Positions 1-5,342 of a stretch of DNA of 5,342 nucleotides are shown piece by piece (position 1 is the first letter of the stretch; every line of letters begins with the position of its first letter). The notes under the pieces were generated by a model. It made no database searches. It was not told the DNA's origin and saw nothing but the letters and a program-made list of their open reading frames with translations. Source of the DNA: an uncultured Ruminococcus sp. (GTDB taxonomy: Bacteria; Bacillota; Clostridia; Oscillospirales; Acutalibacteraceae). The stretch spans positions 1-5,342 of the forward strand of contig CACXGH010000186.1 in the NCBI GenBank assembly GCA_902767175.1, in the 5' to 3' direction. The translations under genes were made by a program, and so were the position numbers.

Positions 1-1
1 C

Positions 2-244
2 AAGGGCGGAATGAGCGGTCAGATAATCAAACAGGCGGACGATGCTCTCACGGCAAGAGAGCTTATCAAGGGCAAGGTGCTGGAGACGGCTGATATCGAC
101 TCCCGTGAGGCGGCTGAGCAGATAGCTCTTGAAACAAGGAGCGAGGTCGTGCAGGTTATTGGCTCCAAGTTCGTGCTTTACAGAAGGAACCCCGATGAGC
201 CTAAGATTGAGCTGCCGAAAGAAAGAAGAAAAAGCGGAAAATAA
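2..244 (+). CDS. yhbY: YhbY/CRS1 (CRM-domain) RNA-binding protein, 5' truncated by window edge
   Basis: Small KH-like RNA-binding protein of the YhbY/CRM family, which associates with pre-50S ribosomal particles and helps large-subunit assembly in the cytoplasm (family knowledge). The visible part has 80 residues. The frame is already open before the first ATG at 11, and codons 2-10 read KGG, matching the conserved GKGG loop of the domain, so the true start lies upstream and the ATG at 11 is internal. Roughly 25-30 N-terminal residues are missing compared with the usual family length near 96. Recognisable family blocks in order are IIKQADDALTARELIK, then DIDSREAAEQIA, then SEVVQVIGSKFVLYRR, followed by a basic tail (PKERRKSGK). 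In related Firmicutes the gene commonly sits next to nadD, as here. A strong hairpin lies 10 bp after the stop, suggesting that this transcript largely ends before nadD. The family call is confident; the start is unseen. Confidence 0.93.
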   Translation, partial: KGGMSGQIIKQADDALTARELIKGKVLETADIDSREAAEQIALETRSEVVQVIGSKFVLYRRNPDEPKIELPKERRKSGK

Positions 245-254
245 TTATATACAG

Positions 255-300
255 GCGGACAGATATAAAAGCATCGGATATCTGTCCGCATATTATATTT
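255..300 (+). terminator. Probable intrinsic terminator after yhbY
   Basis: A perfect 12-bp inverted repeat pairs 255-266 (GCGGACAGATAT) with 278-289 (ATATCTGTCCGC) around an 11-nt loop. It is followed by a T-rich but interrupted tail (291-300, TATTATATTT). Stem strength and position 10 bp past the yhbY stop fit a Rho-independent terminator. The tail is poorer in uninterrupted T than a textbook one, so partial read-through into nadD is likely. An attenuator or a dyad operator for nadD is the alternative. Confidence 0.6.
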
Positions 301-330
301 GAATGGATCACAGACGAAAGGAGCATTAAA

Positions 331-957
331 ATGAGAATTGCGGTTTTCGGCGGCAGCTTTGACCCCGTTCATAACGGTCATGTTCAGCTTTCACAGGCTT
401 TTGTAAACAGACTGTCGCTTGATAAGGTGCTTGTGGTACCTGCTTATATCTCACCGTTCAAGCTTATGGGCGGAGCTGCAGCACCGCATCATAGGGCAGA
501 AATGTGCAGGCTGGCTTTCAGTGATTATCAGAATACTGAAATATGTGACATAGAGCTTAAGCGTGAAGGAGCAAGCTATACATACGAAACACTGAGAGCG
601 CTGAAAGAAATATATCCCGATTCACAGCTTTATCTGATAACGGGAGCAGATTCCTTCCTGACAATACAGACATGGAAACAGCCGTCAGAGATATTCAGAC
701 TTGCAGTTATATGTGCTCTTCCGAGAAACAGCGATGATATAGAGATACTCAGGGAGCATTCAAAGCTGCTGTCGTCTCTCGGGGCACAAACAGAGATCCT
801 TGACCTGAGTGTAATGAGCGTATCATCGACACAGGTGCGTGAGCTTATAAAAAACGGCGGCGATATTTCGGGTCTTGTGCCCTCGGGCGTAGCAAGATAT
901 ATCAGGGAAAAGGGATTGTATCTGCCGGGAGCGGTCCCGGAATATGAGGAAGGTTGA
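331..957 (+). CDS. nadD: Nicotinate-nucleotide adenylyltransferase
   Basis: Transfers AMP from ATP to nicotinate mononucleotide, giving deamido-NAD, the penultimate step of NAD synthesis; cytosolic. The 208-residue protein has the complete nucleotidyltransferase signature. The N-terminal GGSFDPVHNGH at residues 7-17 carries the HxGH ATP-binding motif (H14, H17). VPAYISPFK at 36-44 corresponds to the substrate-loop region, SYTYETL is at 82-88, TGADSF at 104-109 with TW at 114-115, and the C-terminal VSSTQVR (164-170) is the ISSTxxR-type motif. PSGVARYIREKGLY (184-197) is the usual family end, followed by a short acidic tail. Length is typical for the family. The ATG at 331 is preceded by AAAGGAG at 317-323 with a 7-nt spacer, and the first strand of the Rossmann fold begins at residue 1, so the start is firm. 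No clear sigma-A promoter was found in the gap, so transcription may depend on read-through from yhbY. The next gene starts 4 bp later. Confidence 0.97.
   Translation: MRIAVFGGSFDPVHNGHVQLSQAFVNRLSLDKVLVVPAYISPFKLMGGAAAPHHRAEMCRLAFSDYQNTEICDIELKREGASYTYETLRALKEIYPDSQLYLITGADSFLTIQTWKQPSEIFRLAVICALPRNSDDIEILREHSKLLSSLGAQTEILDLSVMSVSSTQVRELIKNGGDISGLVPSGVARYIREKGLYLPGAVPEYEEG
947..953 (+). promoter_or_regulatory. Ribosome binding site setting the CPBP gene start at 962
   Basis: AGGAAGG lies inside the last codons of nadD, 8 nt before the ATG at 962. An upstream in-frame ATG at 944 would overlap nadD by 14 bp and would have this Shine-Dalgarno downstream of it, so 962 is the better start. The position suggests translation coupled to nadD termination. 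Confidence 0.7.
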
Positions 958-961
958 CTGT

Positions 962-1639
962 ATGCTGAAAAACAAAAAGCTTGCGGCGGCTTTTATTTTG
1001 TTTGCCGTGTGGATATATTCAATGTGGTCGCTGCTGCATATATTACTTTATCCGATAATGGAGGCTGGCATAAATGAGCAGTGGCTGTTTGTGCTGACAG
1101 AGGACGGTCTGATCAAAAATCTCGTGTGGACCCTGCCTGCGGTTTTGCTGATAAAACACTTTTCATCGGAGCTGTATATCGGCATAAGAGAACTTTTCTC
1201 ATTCCATAAGGGCTGCGTGAAATATACGCTGATATCCTTTGTGCTTGCTGCTATAGTTATCGGCGGCTCGCTGATAAGAAGGCACGGCTTTCAGATAAGC
1301 GGGGACTTTGATGTCTCTATGCTGATAACGTCTCTGCTGGTTGGCATAAGCGAGGAAACGGTGTTCAGGGGATTTATGCTCAATTCCATGCTGACAGGAG
1401 CTGATACAAAGGCAAAGCAGAATACTGCTCTGGGAATAAATGCGGTAATGTTCCTTCTGATTCATTTTCCGAGGTGGATATATAAGGGTATGTTCGTTTC
1501 GGCATTTACAGGCTTCGGATTTATTACAGTCATGCTGCTGAGCGTTCTTTTCGGTATTATCATGATGAGGTGCAGAAGTATATGGCCGTCAGTTATTATC
1601 CATTCGGTCTATGACCTGGCGGTATTTTTGTTTGCATAA
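962..1639 (+). CDS. CPBP-family (Abi/CAAX protease-like) intramembrane glutamic protease
   Basis: Predicted polytopic membrane protein of 225 residues in the CPBP (type II CAAX prenyl protease / bacteriocin-processing) family. The three family motifs are present. Motif 1 is EETVFRG at 131-137, with the catalytic glutamate pair E131-E132 and R136. Motif 2 is the IHFPRW block with H168. Motif 3 is HSVYD near the C-terminus, with H214 and D218 as the HxxxN/D pair. Hydrophobic stretches near residues 7-33, 55-65, 90-104, 117-140, 157-168, 180-203 and 210-225 suggest about six or seven membrane segments, with no cleavable signal peptide. All expected catalytic positions are kept, so it is probably an active peptidase; the substrate cannot be read from sequence. 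Family members variously process prenylated proteins or peptides, give bacteriocin self-immunity, or act as scaffolds. It follows nadD by 4 bp and is presumably cotranscribed. No bacteriocin precursor or prenylation gene is visible nearby. The family call is strong and the biological role open. Confidence 0.87.
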   Translation: MLKNKKLAAAFILFAVWIYSMWSLLHILLYPIMEAGINEQWLFVLTEDGLIKNLVWTLPAVLLIKHFSSELYIGIRELFSFHKGCVKYTLISFVLAAIVIGGSLIRRHGFQISGDFDVSMLITSLLVGISEETVFRGFMLNSMLTGADTKAKQNTALGINAVMFLLIHFPRWIYKGMFVSAFTGFGFITVMLLSVLFGIIMMRCRSIWPSVIIHSVYDLAVFLFA

Positions 1640-1647
1640 AAAATATG

Positions 1648-1665
1648 CTGTTTTGCTTGAAACAG
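1648..1665. promoter_or_regulatory. Dyad overlapping the yqeK promoter -35 (possible operator)
   Basis: CTGTTT (1648-1653) and AAACAG (1660-1665) form a perfect 6-bp inverted repeat with a 6-nt spacer. The right arm overlaps the TTGAAA -35 hexamer at 1657-1662. No T-tract follows, so it is unlikely to be a terminator for the upstream gene. The geometry fits a small repressor operator, but this is inference from position and symmetry only. Confidence 0.3.
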
Positions 1666-1685
1666 AGCAGGATAATTGCTATAAT
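1657..1685 (+). promoter_or_regulatory. Sigma-A promoter for the yqeK-rsfS-leuS block
   Basis: TTGAAA (1657-1662) is followed after exactly 17 bp by a perfect TATAAT (1680-1685), and TG at 1677-1678 adds an extended -10. A start site is expected near 1692, giving a leader of about 35 nt to the ATG at 1727. This is the best promoter match seen in the window and lies in the 54-87 bp spacer after the CPBP gene. It implies that yqeK and the genes behind it can be transcribed independently of nadD. Confidence 0.8.
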
Positions 1686-1714
1686 AATACAGTATGAGTA
1701 TGATAATACTGTTT

Positions 1715-1718
1715 GGAG
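1715..1718 (+). promoter_or_regulatory. Ribosome binding site setting the yqeK start at 1727
   Basis: GGAG within TTTGGAGCT is 8 nt before the ATG at 1727. The upstream in-frame ATGs at 1694 and 1700 lie essentially at the predicted transcription start and have no Shine-Dalgarno, so they are unlikely starts. Confidence 0.65.
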
Positions 1719-1726
1719 CTGATAAA

Positions 1727-2308
1727 ATGGGATTTAAGCTGTATGAGGATATCATAAGCAAAAGAATGAAAACAGCCCGCTTCAAGCATTCAAAGAATGT
1801 TGCCAAGGAGGCTGTCCGTCTTGCACTTAAATACGGAGCGGACGCCGAAAAAGCGGAGCTTGCAGGAATACTTCATGATGCTACTAAGGAAACTGATGCA
1901 GAGGAGCAGATGGAGCTGATCAGAAAAGCGGGCATAGAACTGTCGGAGCTTGAAAGAGAGTCTCCGAAGCTATGGCACGCTATATCGGGGAGCGCTTATG
2001 TTCAGGTGGTGCTTGGTATAGAAGATAAGGAAGTAATAGACGCTATCAGATATCATACAACGGGCAGAGCAGGAATGACACTTCTCGATAAGGTGATATT
2101 TGTTGCTGATTTTACCTCTGCTGACCGTGACTATGACGGTGTTGACAAAATGCGCAAGATAGCCGATAAAAACCTTGACGATGCCGTAATGGAGGGAATG
2201 TCATTTACCATCGCAGAGCTTGCAGGCAGAAAGGTAACTATTGCTCCCGATACGTTTGCAGGCTATAATGAAATGGCAGCTCTGAGGGCAAAGAATAAGA
2301 ATAAATAA
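1727..2308 (+). CDS. yqeK: YqeK-type HD-domain hydrolase (bis(5'-nucleosyl)-tetraphosphatase, symmetrical)
   Basis: HD-superfamily metal-dependent phosphohydrolase of the YqeK family, whose Bacillus-type members split Ap4A symmetrically into two ADP (family knowledge). From the ATG at 1727 it is 193 residues, close to the usual family length. The HD ligands are all visible: H21 in RFKHSKNVA, the H50-D51 pair in AGILHDATKE, H84 in KLWHAISG, H110 in the characteristic IRYHTTGRAGM block, and D128 in VIFVADF. The C-terminal region (DTFAGYNEM) also resembles the family, and a short basic tail closes the protein. yqeK next to nadD and rsfS is a widespread Firmicute arrangement; here the CPBP gene separates it from nadD. 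It has its own near-consensus promoter and probably heads the transcript carrying rsfS and leuS. Cotranscription with a tRNA synthetase is of interest because such enzymes can produce Ap4A. Function is assigned by homology; substrate preference is untested. Confidence 0.92.
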   Translation: MGFKLYEDIISKRMKTARFKHSKNVAKEAVRLALKYGADAEKAELAGILHDATKETDAEEQMELIRKAGIELSELERESPKLWHAISGSAYVQVVLGIEDKEVIDAIRYHTTGRAGMTLLDKVIFVADFTSADRDYDGVDKMRKIADKNLDDAVMEGMSFTIAELAGRKVTIAPDTFAGYNEMAALRAKNKNK

Positions 2309-2423
2309 CATACCTGTCCGGTAACCTGAAAAACATCGTATATACGAGGAGCTTTTTCGTCAGACGGCGTTCCGGAGATAATCGGACATAATATACGGCA
2401 CTGCCGCTAAAAGGAGGAATAAT
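2309..2423. other. 115-bp yqeK-rsfS gap with palindromes, no gene found
   Basis: No ORF, T-box or clear promoter was seen here. It contains a perfect 12-bp palindrome TCGTATATACGA at 2336-2347 and a TGTCCG (2315-2320) / CGGACA (2383-2388) pair that could close a long loop. The closing bases hold the strong rsfS ribosome binding site, AGGAGG at 2412-2417, 6 nt before its ATG. The gap is unusually long for an operon whose other spacer, between rsfS and leuS, is 25 bp. A processing site or weak internal control is possible but unproven. Confidence 0.4.
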
Positions 2424-2813
2424 ATGACATCACTTGAGACCGCAAGAGCAGCGGCTAAGGCTTTGTGTGAAAGAAAGGGAGAGGATATCAGGGTCATAAA
2501 GATCCGTGATATCTCATCTATTGCAGATTATTTTGTAATAGCTACAGGTTCTTCAAATACTCATGTAAAGTCACTTGCAGATAATGTCGAATACAGACTT
2601 GACAATGAGGGAGTTGGTGTGAGCCATATAGAGGGCTATCGCTCCGATTCATGGATACTTCTTGACTATGTTGATGTAATAGTCCATGTTTTCTCTGAGG
2701 AAGCCCGTGAGTATTACAGCCTTGAAAGACTCTGGGAGGACGGAGAGCAGGAGGATATTTCCGATATAGAGGAGATGCCGCTCAATATGCTTTTTCCGAC
2801 AAAGGATAAATAA
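2424..2813 (+). CDS. rsfS: Ribosome silencing factor RsfS (Iojap/DUF143 family)
   Basis: Binds ribosomal protein L14 (uL14) on the 50S subunit and blocks joining with 30S, reducing translation during starvation or stationary phase (family knowledge); also linked to 50S maturation. The 129-residue product shows the whole Iojap domain: the N-terminal helix with [16 protein letters not shown], then [17 protein letters not shown] starting at residue 35, the [25 protein letters not shown] core at 70-90 (EG, W77, LLD and VHVF conserved), and [10 protein letters not shown] at 95-104. A short acidic C-terminal extension (about 106-129, rich in E and D) follows the domain, as in many Firmicute members. 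The start is well supported by AGGAGG at 2412-2417 with a 6-nt spacer. It follows yqeK by 115 bp and precedes leuS by 25 bp, so one transcript is likely. The LytR-CpsA-Psr gene that some Firmicutes carry between yqeK and rsfS is absent. Confidence 0.95.
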   Translation: MTSLETARAAAKALCERKGEDIRVIKIRDISSIADYFVIATGSSNTHVKSLADNVEYRLDNEGVGVSHIEGYRSDSWILLDYVDVIVHVFSEEAREYYSLERLWEDGEQEDISDIEEMPLNMLFPTKDK

Positions 2814-2821
2814 TACGAGAA

Positions 2822-2831
2822 AAAGGAGAGG
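2822..2831 (+). promoter_or_regulatory. Ribosome binding site deciding the TTG start of leuS
   Basis: AAAGGAGAGG ends 7 nt before the TTG at 2839. No in-frame ATG lies nearby, and the reading KYDHKSIE immediately after TTG is the standard LeuRS N-terminus, so TTG is taken as the true start. Confidence 0.85.
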
Positions 2832-2838
2832 AACAGCT

Positions 2839-5247
2839 TTGAAATACGATCATAAAAGTATTGAATCAAAATGGCAGAAAAAATGGGAGGAGGCAGGCAT
2901 ATTCCATGCCGAGCCTGTAAGTGATAAAAAGAAATTCTATGCGCTTATAGAATTTCCCTACCCCTCCGGTCAGGGTCTTCATGTAGGACACCCGAGATCA
3001 TATACAGCCCTTGATATTGTTGCAAGAAAGCGCAGACAGCAGGGCTATAACGTGCTTTATCCGATCGGCTGGGACGCTTTCGGTCTGCCGACAGAGAACT
3101 ATGCCATAAAAAATCATGTACACCCCAAGCTTGTTACCGAAAAGAACGTAGCACGCTTCAAGAGTCAGCTTCAGGCTCTGGGTATCTCCTTTGATTGGAG
3201 CAGGGAGATAAACACTACCGATCCTGAGTATTATAAGTGGACACAGTGGATATTCCTCAAGCTGTTTGAAAACGGTCTTGCATATAAAAAGGAAATGGCT
3301 GTGAATTGGTGTACCTCCTGCAAGTGCGTGCTTGCAAATGAGGAGGTAGTAAACGGTGTGTGCGAGCGATGCGGCAGTGACGTAGTAAGAAAGGTAAAGT
3401 CTCAGTGGATGCTGAAAATAACCGCCTATGCAGACAGACTCATAAACGACCTTGACCTTGTTGATTACCCTGAGAGAGTCAAGGCTCAGCAGAAGAATTG
3501 GATAGGCCGTTCAACAGGTGCAGAGGTGGATTTTACTACTACAACAGGCGATACGCTGACTGTATATACAACAAGACCGGATACGCTTTTCGGTGCGACA
3601 TATATGGTCATCTCTCCGGAGCATCCGATAATTGAAAAGCTTTCCTCCGTTATAGGAAACATGGAGGAGATAAGAGCTTATCAGCAGGCTGCCGCAAGAA
3701 AGTCTGACTTTGAACGTACAGAGGTAGCAAAGGATAAAACAGGTGTCCGCATTGACGGCGTTGAAGCCGTTAACCCGGTAAACGGCAGACAGATACCGAT
3801 ATTTATTTCCGACTATGTACTTGTATCCTACGGTACAGGCGCTATCATGGCGGTTCCGGCACATGATACCCGTGACCATGACTTTGCTGAGAAATTTGAC
3901 CTGCCCATCATTGAAGTAGTAAAGGGCGGAGAAGATGTCCAGAAGGAAGCCTTCACAGACTGTGCAACAGGAATACTTGTAAATTCAGGTTATCTGGACG
4001 GTCTTTCTGTAGACGATGCAAAGAAAAGAATTATAGAGGAGCTTGAGAAGACAGGCAAAGGTCATGCTAAGGTGAACTTCAAGCTGAGAGATTGGGTATT
4101 CTCCCGTCAGCGTTATTGGGGCGAGCCAATACCGATAGTACACTGTCCGTGCTGCGGTGCTGTAGCCGTTCCGGAGAGTGAACTGCCGCTTGAGCTTCCC
4201 GATGTAGAGTCCTACGAGCCTACAGACAACGGTGAGTCACCGCTTGCAAAGATGACCGATTGGGTAAATACAAAATGCCCCAAGTGCGGAAAAGATGCAA
4301 AGCGTGAGACAGATACAATGCCTCAGTGGGCAGGTTCTTCATGGTATTTCCTCAGATATATGGATCCCCACAATGATAATGCTCTTGCAAGTGAAGAGGC
4401 GCTTAAATATTGGTCACCTGTAGATTGGTATAACGGCGGTATGGAGCATACCACACTTCACCTGCTGTACAGCCGTTTCTGGCATAAGTTCCTCTATGAT
4501 ATAAAGGTTGTTCCTACACCCGAGCCGTATGCCAAGCGTACAAGTCACGGTATGATACTTGGCGAAAACGGCGAGAAGATGAGCAAGTCGAGAGGAAACG
4601 TAGTAAACCCGGACGATATTGTCAACACCTACGGCGCTGATACAATGCGTCTGTTCGAGATGTTTATCGGCGACTTTGAGAATGCAGCTCCGTGGAATTC
4701 AAGCAGCATAAAGGGCTGCCGCCGCTTTATCGAGCGTTTCTGCGGCCTTGAGGGAATTATCAAGGGCAATGAGATACGCCCCGAGCTTGAAAGCGCCTTC
4801 CATAAGACGATAAAGAAGGTCGGCGAGGATATAGAGACTCTTAAATTCAATACGGCTATAGCTGCGCTTATGTCTCTTATCAATGATATATATGCAACAG
4901 GCTCTGTTACAAAAGAAGAACTGAAGATATTCACTATCCTTATGAGTCCGTTTGCACCTCATGCAGCAGAGGAGATATGGAGCAATGCTGCTCTTGGCGA
5001 GGGATTCGTTTCCCGTGCGGCATGGCCTGAGTATGATGAGAGCAAATGCGTTGACGAGAGCGTTGAAATTGCAGTACAGGTAAACGGCAAGGTTCGTGAC
5101 AAAATAAAAGTACCCGCAGAGATAGATCAGGCAGGTGCACTTGCACTTGCAAAGGCTGCCGAGAAGGTAGTACCGTTTATCGAGGGCAAGAACATAATCA
5201 AGGAGATCTATGTTAAGGGCAAGCTTGTCAATATAGTTGCTAAGTGA
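2839..5247 (+). CDS. leuS: Leucyl-tRNA synthetase
   Basis: Class Ia aminoacyl-tRNA synthetase that charges tRNA-Leu with leucine using ATP, in the cytosol. The 802-residue length is typical of bacterial LeuRS. Features in order are: the HIGH-type motif HVGH at 48-51, in [10 protein letters not shown]; a first zinc knuckle with C158, C161, C175 and C178 (plus C163); the CP1 editing domain at roughly 225-415, with the threonine-rich TTRPDT at 244-249 and [15 protein letters not shown] at 332-346, whose D346 matches the universally conserved editing aspartate; a second cysteine cluster (C436/C439 and C480/C483); the [15 protein letters not shown] block near 493-507; KMSKS at 580-584; an anticodon-binding domain around 630-735 with [12 protein letters not shown]; and the C-terminal VNGKVRDK domain. 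Catalytic and editing residues look intact. It starts with TTG, 25 bp after rsfS. No T-box leader precedes it, so expression should follow the yqeK promoter. No terminator is evident directly after the stop. Confidence 0.98.
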   Translation: MKYDHKSIESKWQKKWEEAGIFHAEPVSDKKKFYALIEFPYPSGQGLHVGHPRSYTALDIVARKRRQQGYNVLYPIGWDAFGLPTENYAIKNHVHPKLVTEKNVARFKSQLQALGISFDWSREINTTDPEYYKWTQWIFLKLFENGLAYKKEMAVNWCTSCKCVLANEEVVNGVCERCGSDVVRKVKSQWMLKITAYADRLINDLDLVDYPERVKAQQKNWIGRSTGAEVDFTTTTGDTLTVYTTRPDTLFGATYMVISPEHPIIEKLSSVIGNMEEIRAYQQAAARKSDFERTEVAKDKTGVRIDGVEAVNPVNGRQIPIFISDYVLVSYGTGAIMAVPAHDTRDHDFAEKFDLPIIEVVKGGEDVQKEAFTDCATGILVNSGYLDGLSVDDAKKRIIEELEKTGKGHAKVNFKLRDWVFSRQRYWGEPIPIVHCPCCGAVAVPESELPLELPDVESYEPTDNGESPLAKMTDWVNTKCPKCGKDAKRETDTMPQWAGSSWYFLRYMDPHNDNALASEEALKYWSPVDWYNGGMEHTTLHLLYSRFWHKFLYDIKVVPTPEPYAKRTSHGMILGENGEKMSKSRGNVVNPDDIVNTYGADTMRLFEMFIGDFENAAPWNSSSIKGCRRFIERFCGLEGIIKGNEIRPELESAFHKTIKKVGEDIETLKFNTAIAALMSLINDIYATGSVTKEELKIFTILMSPFAPHAAEEIWSNAALGEGFVSRAAWPEYDESKCVDESVEIAVQVNGKVRDKIKVPAEIDQAGALALAKAAEKVVPFIEGKNIIKEIYVKGKLVNIVAK

Positions 5248-5275
5248 TTGTAAAACTAAATATAACAAGCGTCGA

Positions 5276-5342
5276 TGTCCCCCGAGTCTCGCCTGCCGGC
5301 TCGGTCGGTGCTTCTGCCTTCGGCAGAGGTGTCCACCGGACA
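5276..5342. repeat. GC-rich palindromic/structured element downstream of leuS
   Basis: After an AT-rich stretch (5248-5270) the sequence turns sharply GC-rich and consists almost wholly of nested inverted repeats. CTTCTGCC (5311-5318) pairs with GGCAGAGG (5322-5329) around a 3-nt TTC loop, with one G-U pair. CGGTG (5306-5310) pairs with CACCG (5334-5338) outside it, leaving a 4-nt bulge. CCGAG (5282-5286) pairs with CTCGG (5300-5304). TGTCC (5276-5280) can pair with GGACA (5338-5342) to close a three-way junction, competing only at base 5338. No ORF is apparent, and no T-tract is seen before the window ends. It could be a dispersed palindromic repeat (REP/MITE-like), a structured leader or small RNA, or a complex terminator whose tail lies outside. 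I cannot assign it to a known family. The structure is seen in the sequence; its identity is inference. Confidence 0.5.

Noticed and set aside
245..330. Promoter for nadD in the yhbY-nadD gap
   Set aside because: TATTAT and TATATT occur around 291-299, but the matching -35 positions fall in the hairpin loop region with no similarity to TTGACA.
944..961. Upstream ATG at 944 as the start of the CPBP gene
   Set aside because: It overlaps nadD and places the AGGAAGG Shine-Dalgarno downstream of the start; the ATG at 962 has correct spacing.
1694..1726. Upstream ATGs at 1694 and 1700 as the yqeK start
   Set aside because: They sit at the predicted transcription start with no ribosome binding site and would add residues not usual in the family.
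2377..2392. GATAAT/CATAAT as a -10 for an rsfS promoter
   Set aside because: No acceptable -35 lies 16-18 bp upstream of either; ordinary AT-rich sequence is enough to explain them.
3511..3879. 122-codon minus-strand open frame within leuS
   Set aside because: Antisense to the LeuRS editing domain, Cys/Tyr/Ser-rich and without recognisable features; treated as a shadow frame.
4699..5268. 189-codon open frame on the minus strand opposite the 3' end of leuS
   Set aside because: It lies antisense to a full-length, clearly conserved LeuRS, has an unusual composition rich in Leu, Tyr, Cys and Ala typical of a shadow frame, and shows no recognisable motif.
1..5342. CRISPR array, tRNA, rRNA, insertion sequence or defence system
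   Set aside because: No regularly spaced repeats, tRNA or rRNA signature, transposase or nuclease motifs were seen. The genes are standard housekeeping functions apart from the CPBP protein, and a CPBP gene alone does not support calling a defence or bacteriocin system.

Overview
The window is a plus-strand run of conserved housekeeping genes. It looks like a Clostridia-type Firmicute, most plausibly the Ruminococcus/Oscillospiraceae group. That placement is inferred from gene order (yhbY, nadD, yqeK, rsfS, then leuS), strong AGGAGG-like ribosome binding sites, heavy AUA/AGA codon use, and moderate GC content judged by eye. No sequence search was possible.

Layout: the 3' part of yhbY, an RNA-binding ribosome-assembly protein, runs off the left edge and ends at 244. 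A 12-bp perfect inverted repeat (255-289) follows in the 86-bp gap and probably acts as a terminator. Then come nadD (331-957, NAD synthesis) and, 4 bp later, a CPBP-family intramembrane protease-like gene (962-1639). A near-consensus promoter with an extended -10 (1657-1685) begins a second block: yqeK (1727-2308, HD-domain Ap4A hydrolase family), rsfS (2424-2813, ribosome silencing factor) and leuS (2839-5247, leucyl-tRNA synthetase, TTG start). After leuS the sequence changes from AT-rich to GC-rich. It ends in a compact, highly palindromic element (5276-5342) that may continue past the edge.

How they fit together: YhbY and RsfS act on the large ribosomal subunit, LeuRS supplies charged tRNA, NadD makes the NAD precursor dinucleotide, and YqeK removes Ap4A, a nucleotide that aminoacyl-tRNA synthetases can make as a side product. 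The theme is translation and nucleotide-cofactor homeostasis. The CPBP gene is the one member with no obvious link to it.

I did not find a convincing new multi-gene system. The items most worth a second look are the structured element after leuS, the dyad overlapping the yqeK promoter, and the CPBP gene lodged between nadD and yqeK. The three start choices that differ from the longest ORF or from ATG (962, 1727, and TTG at 2839) are each explained in the entries.
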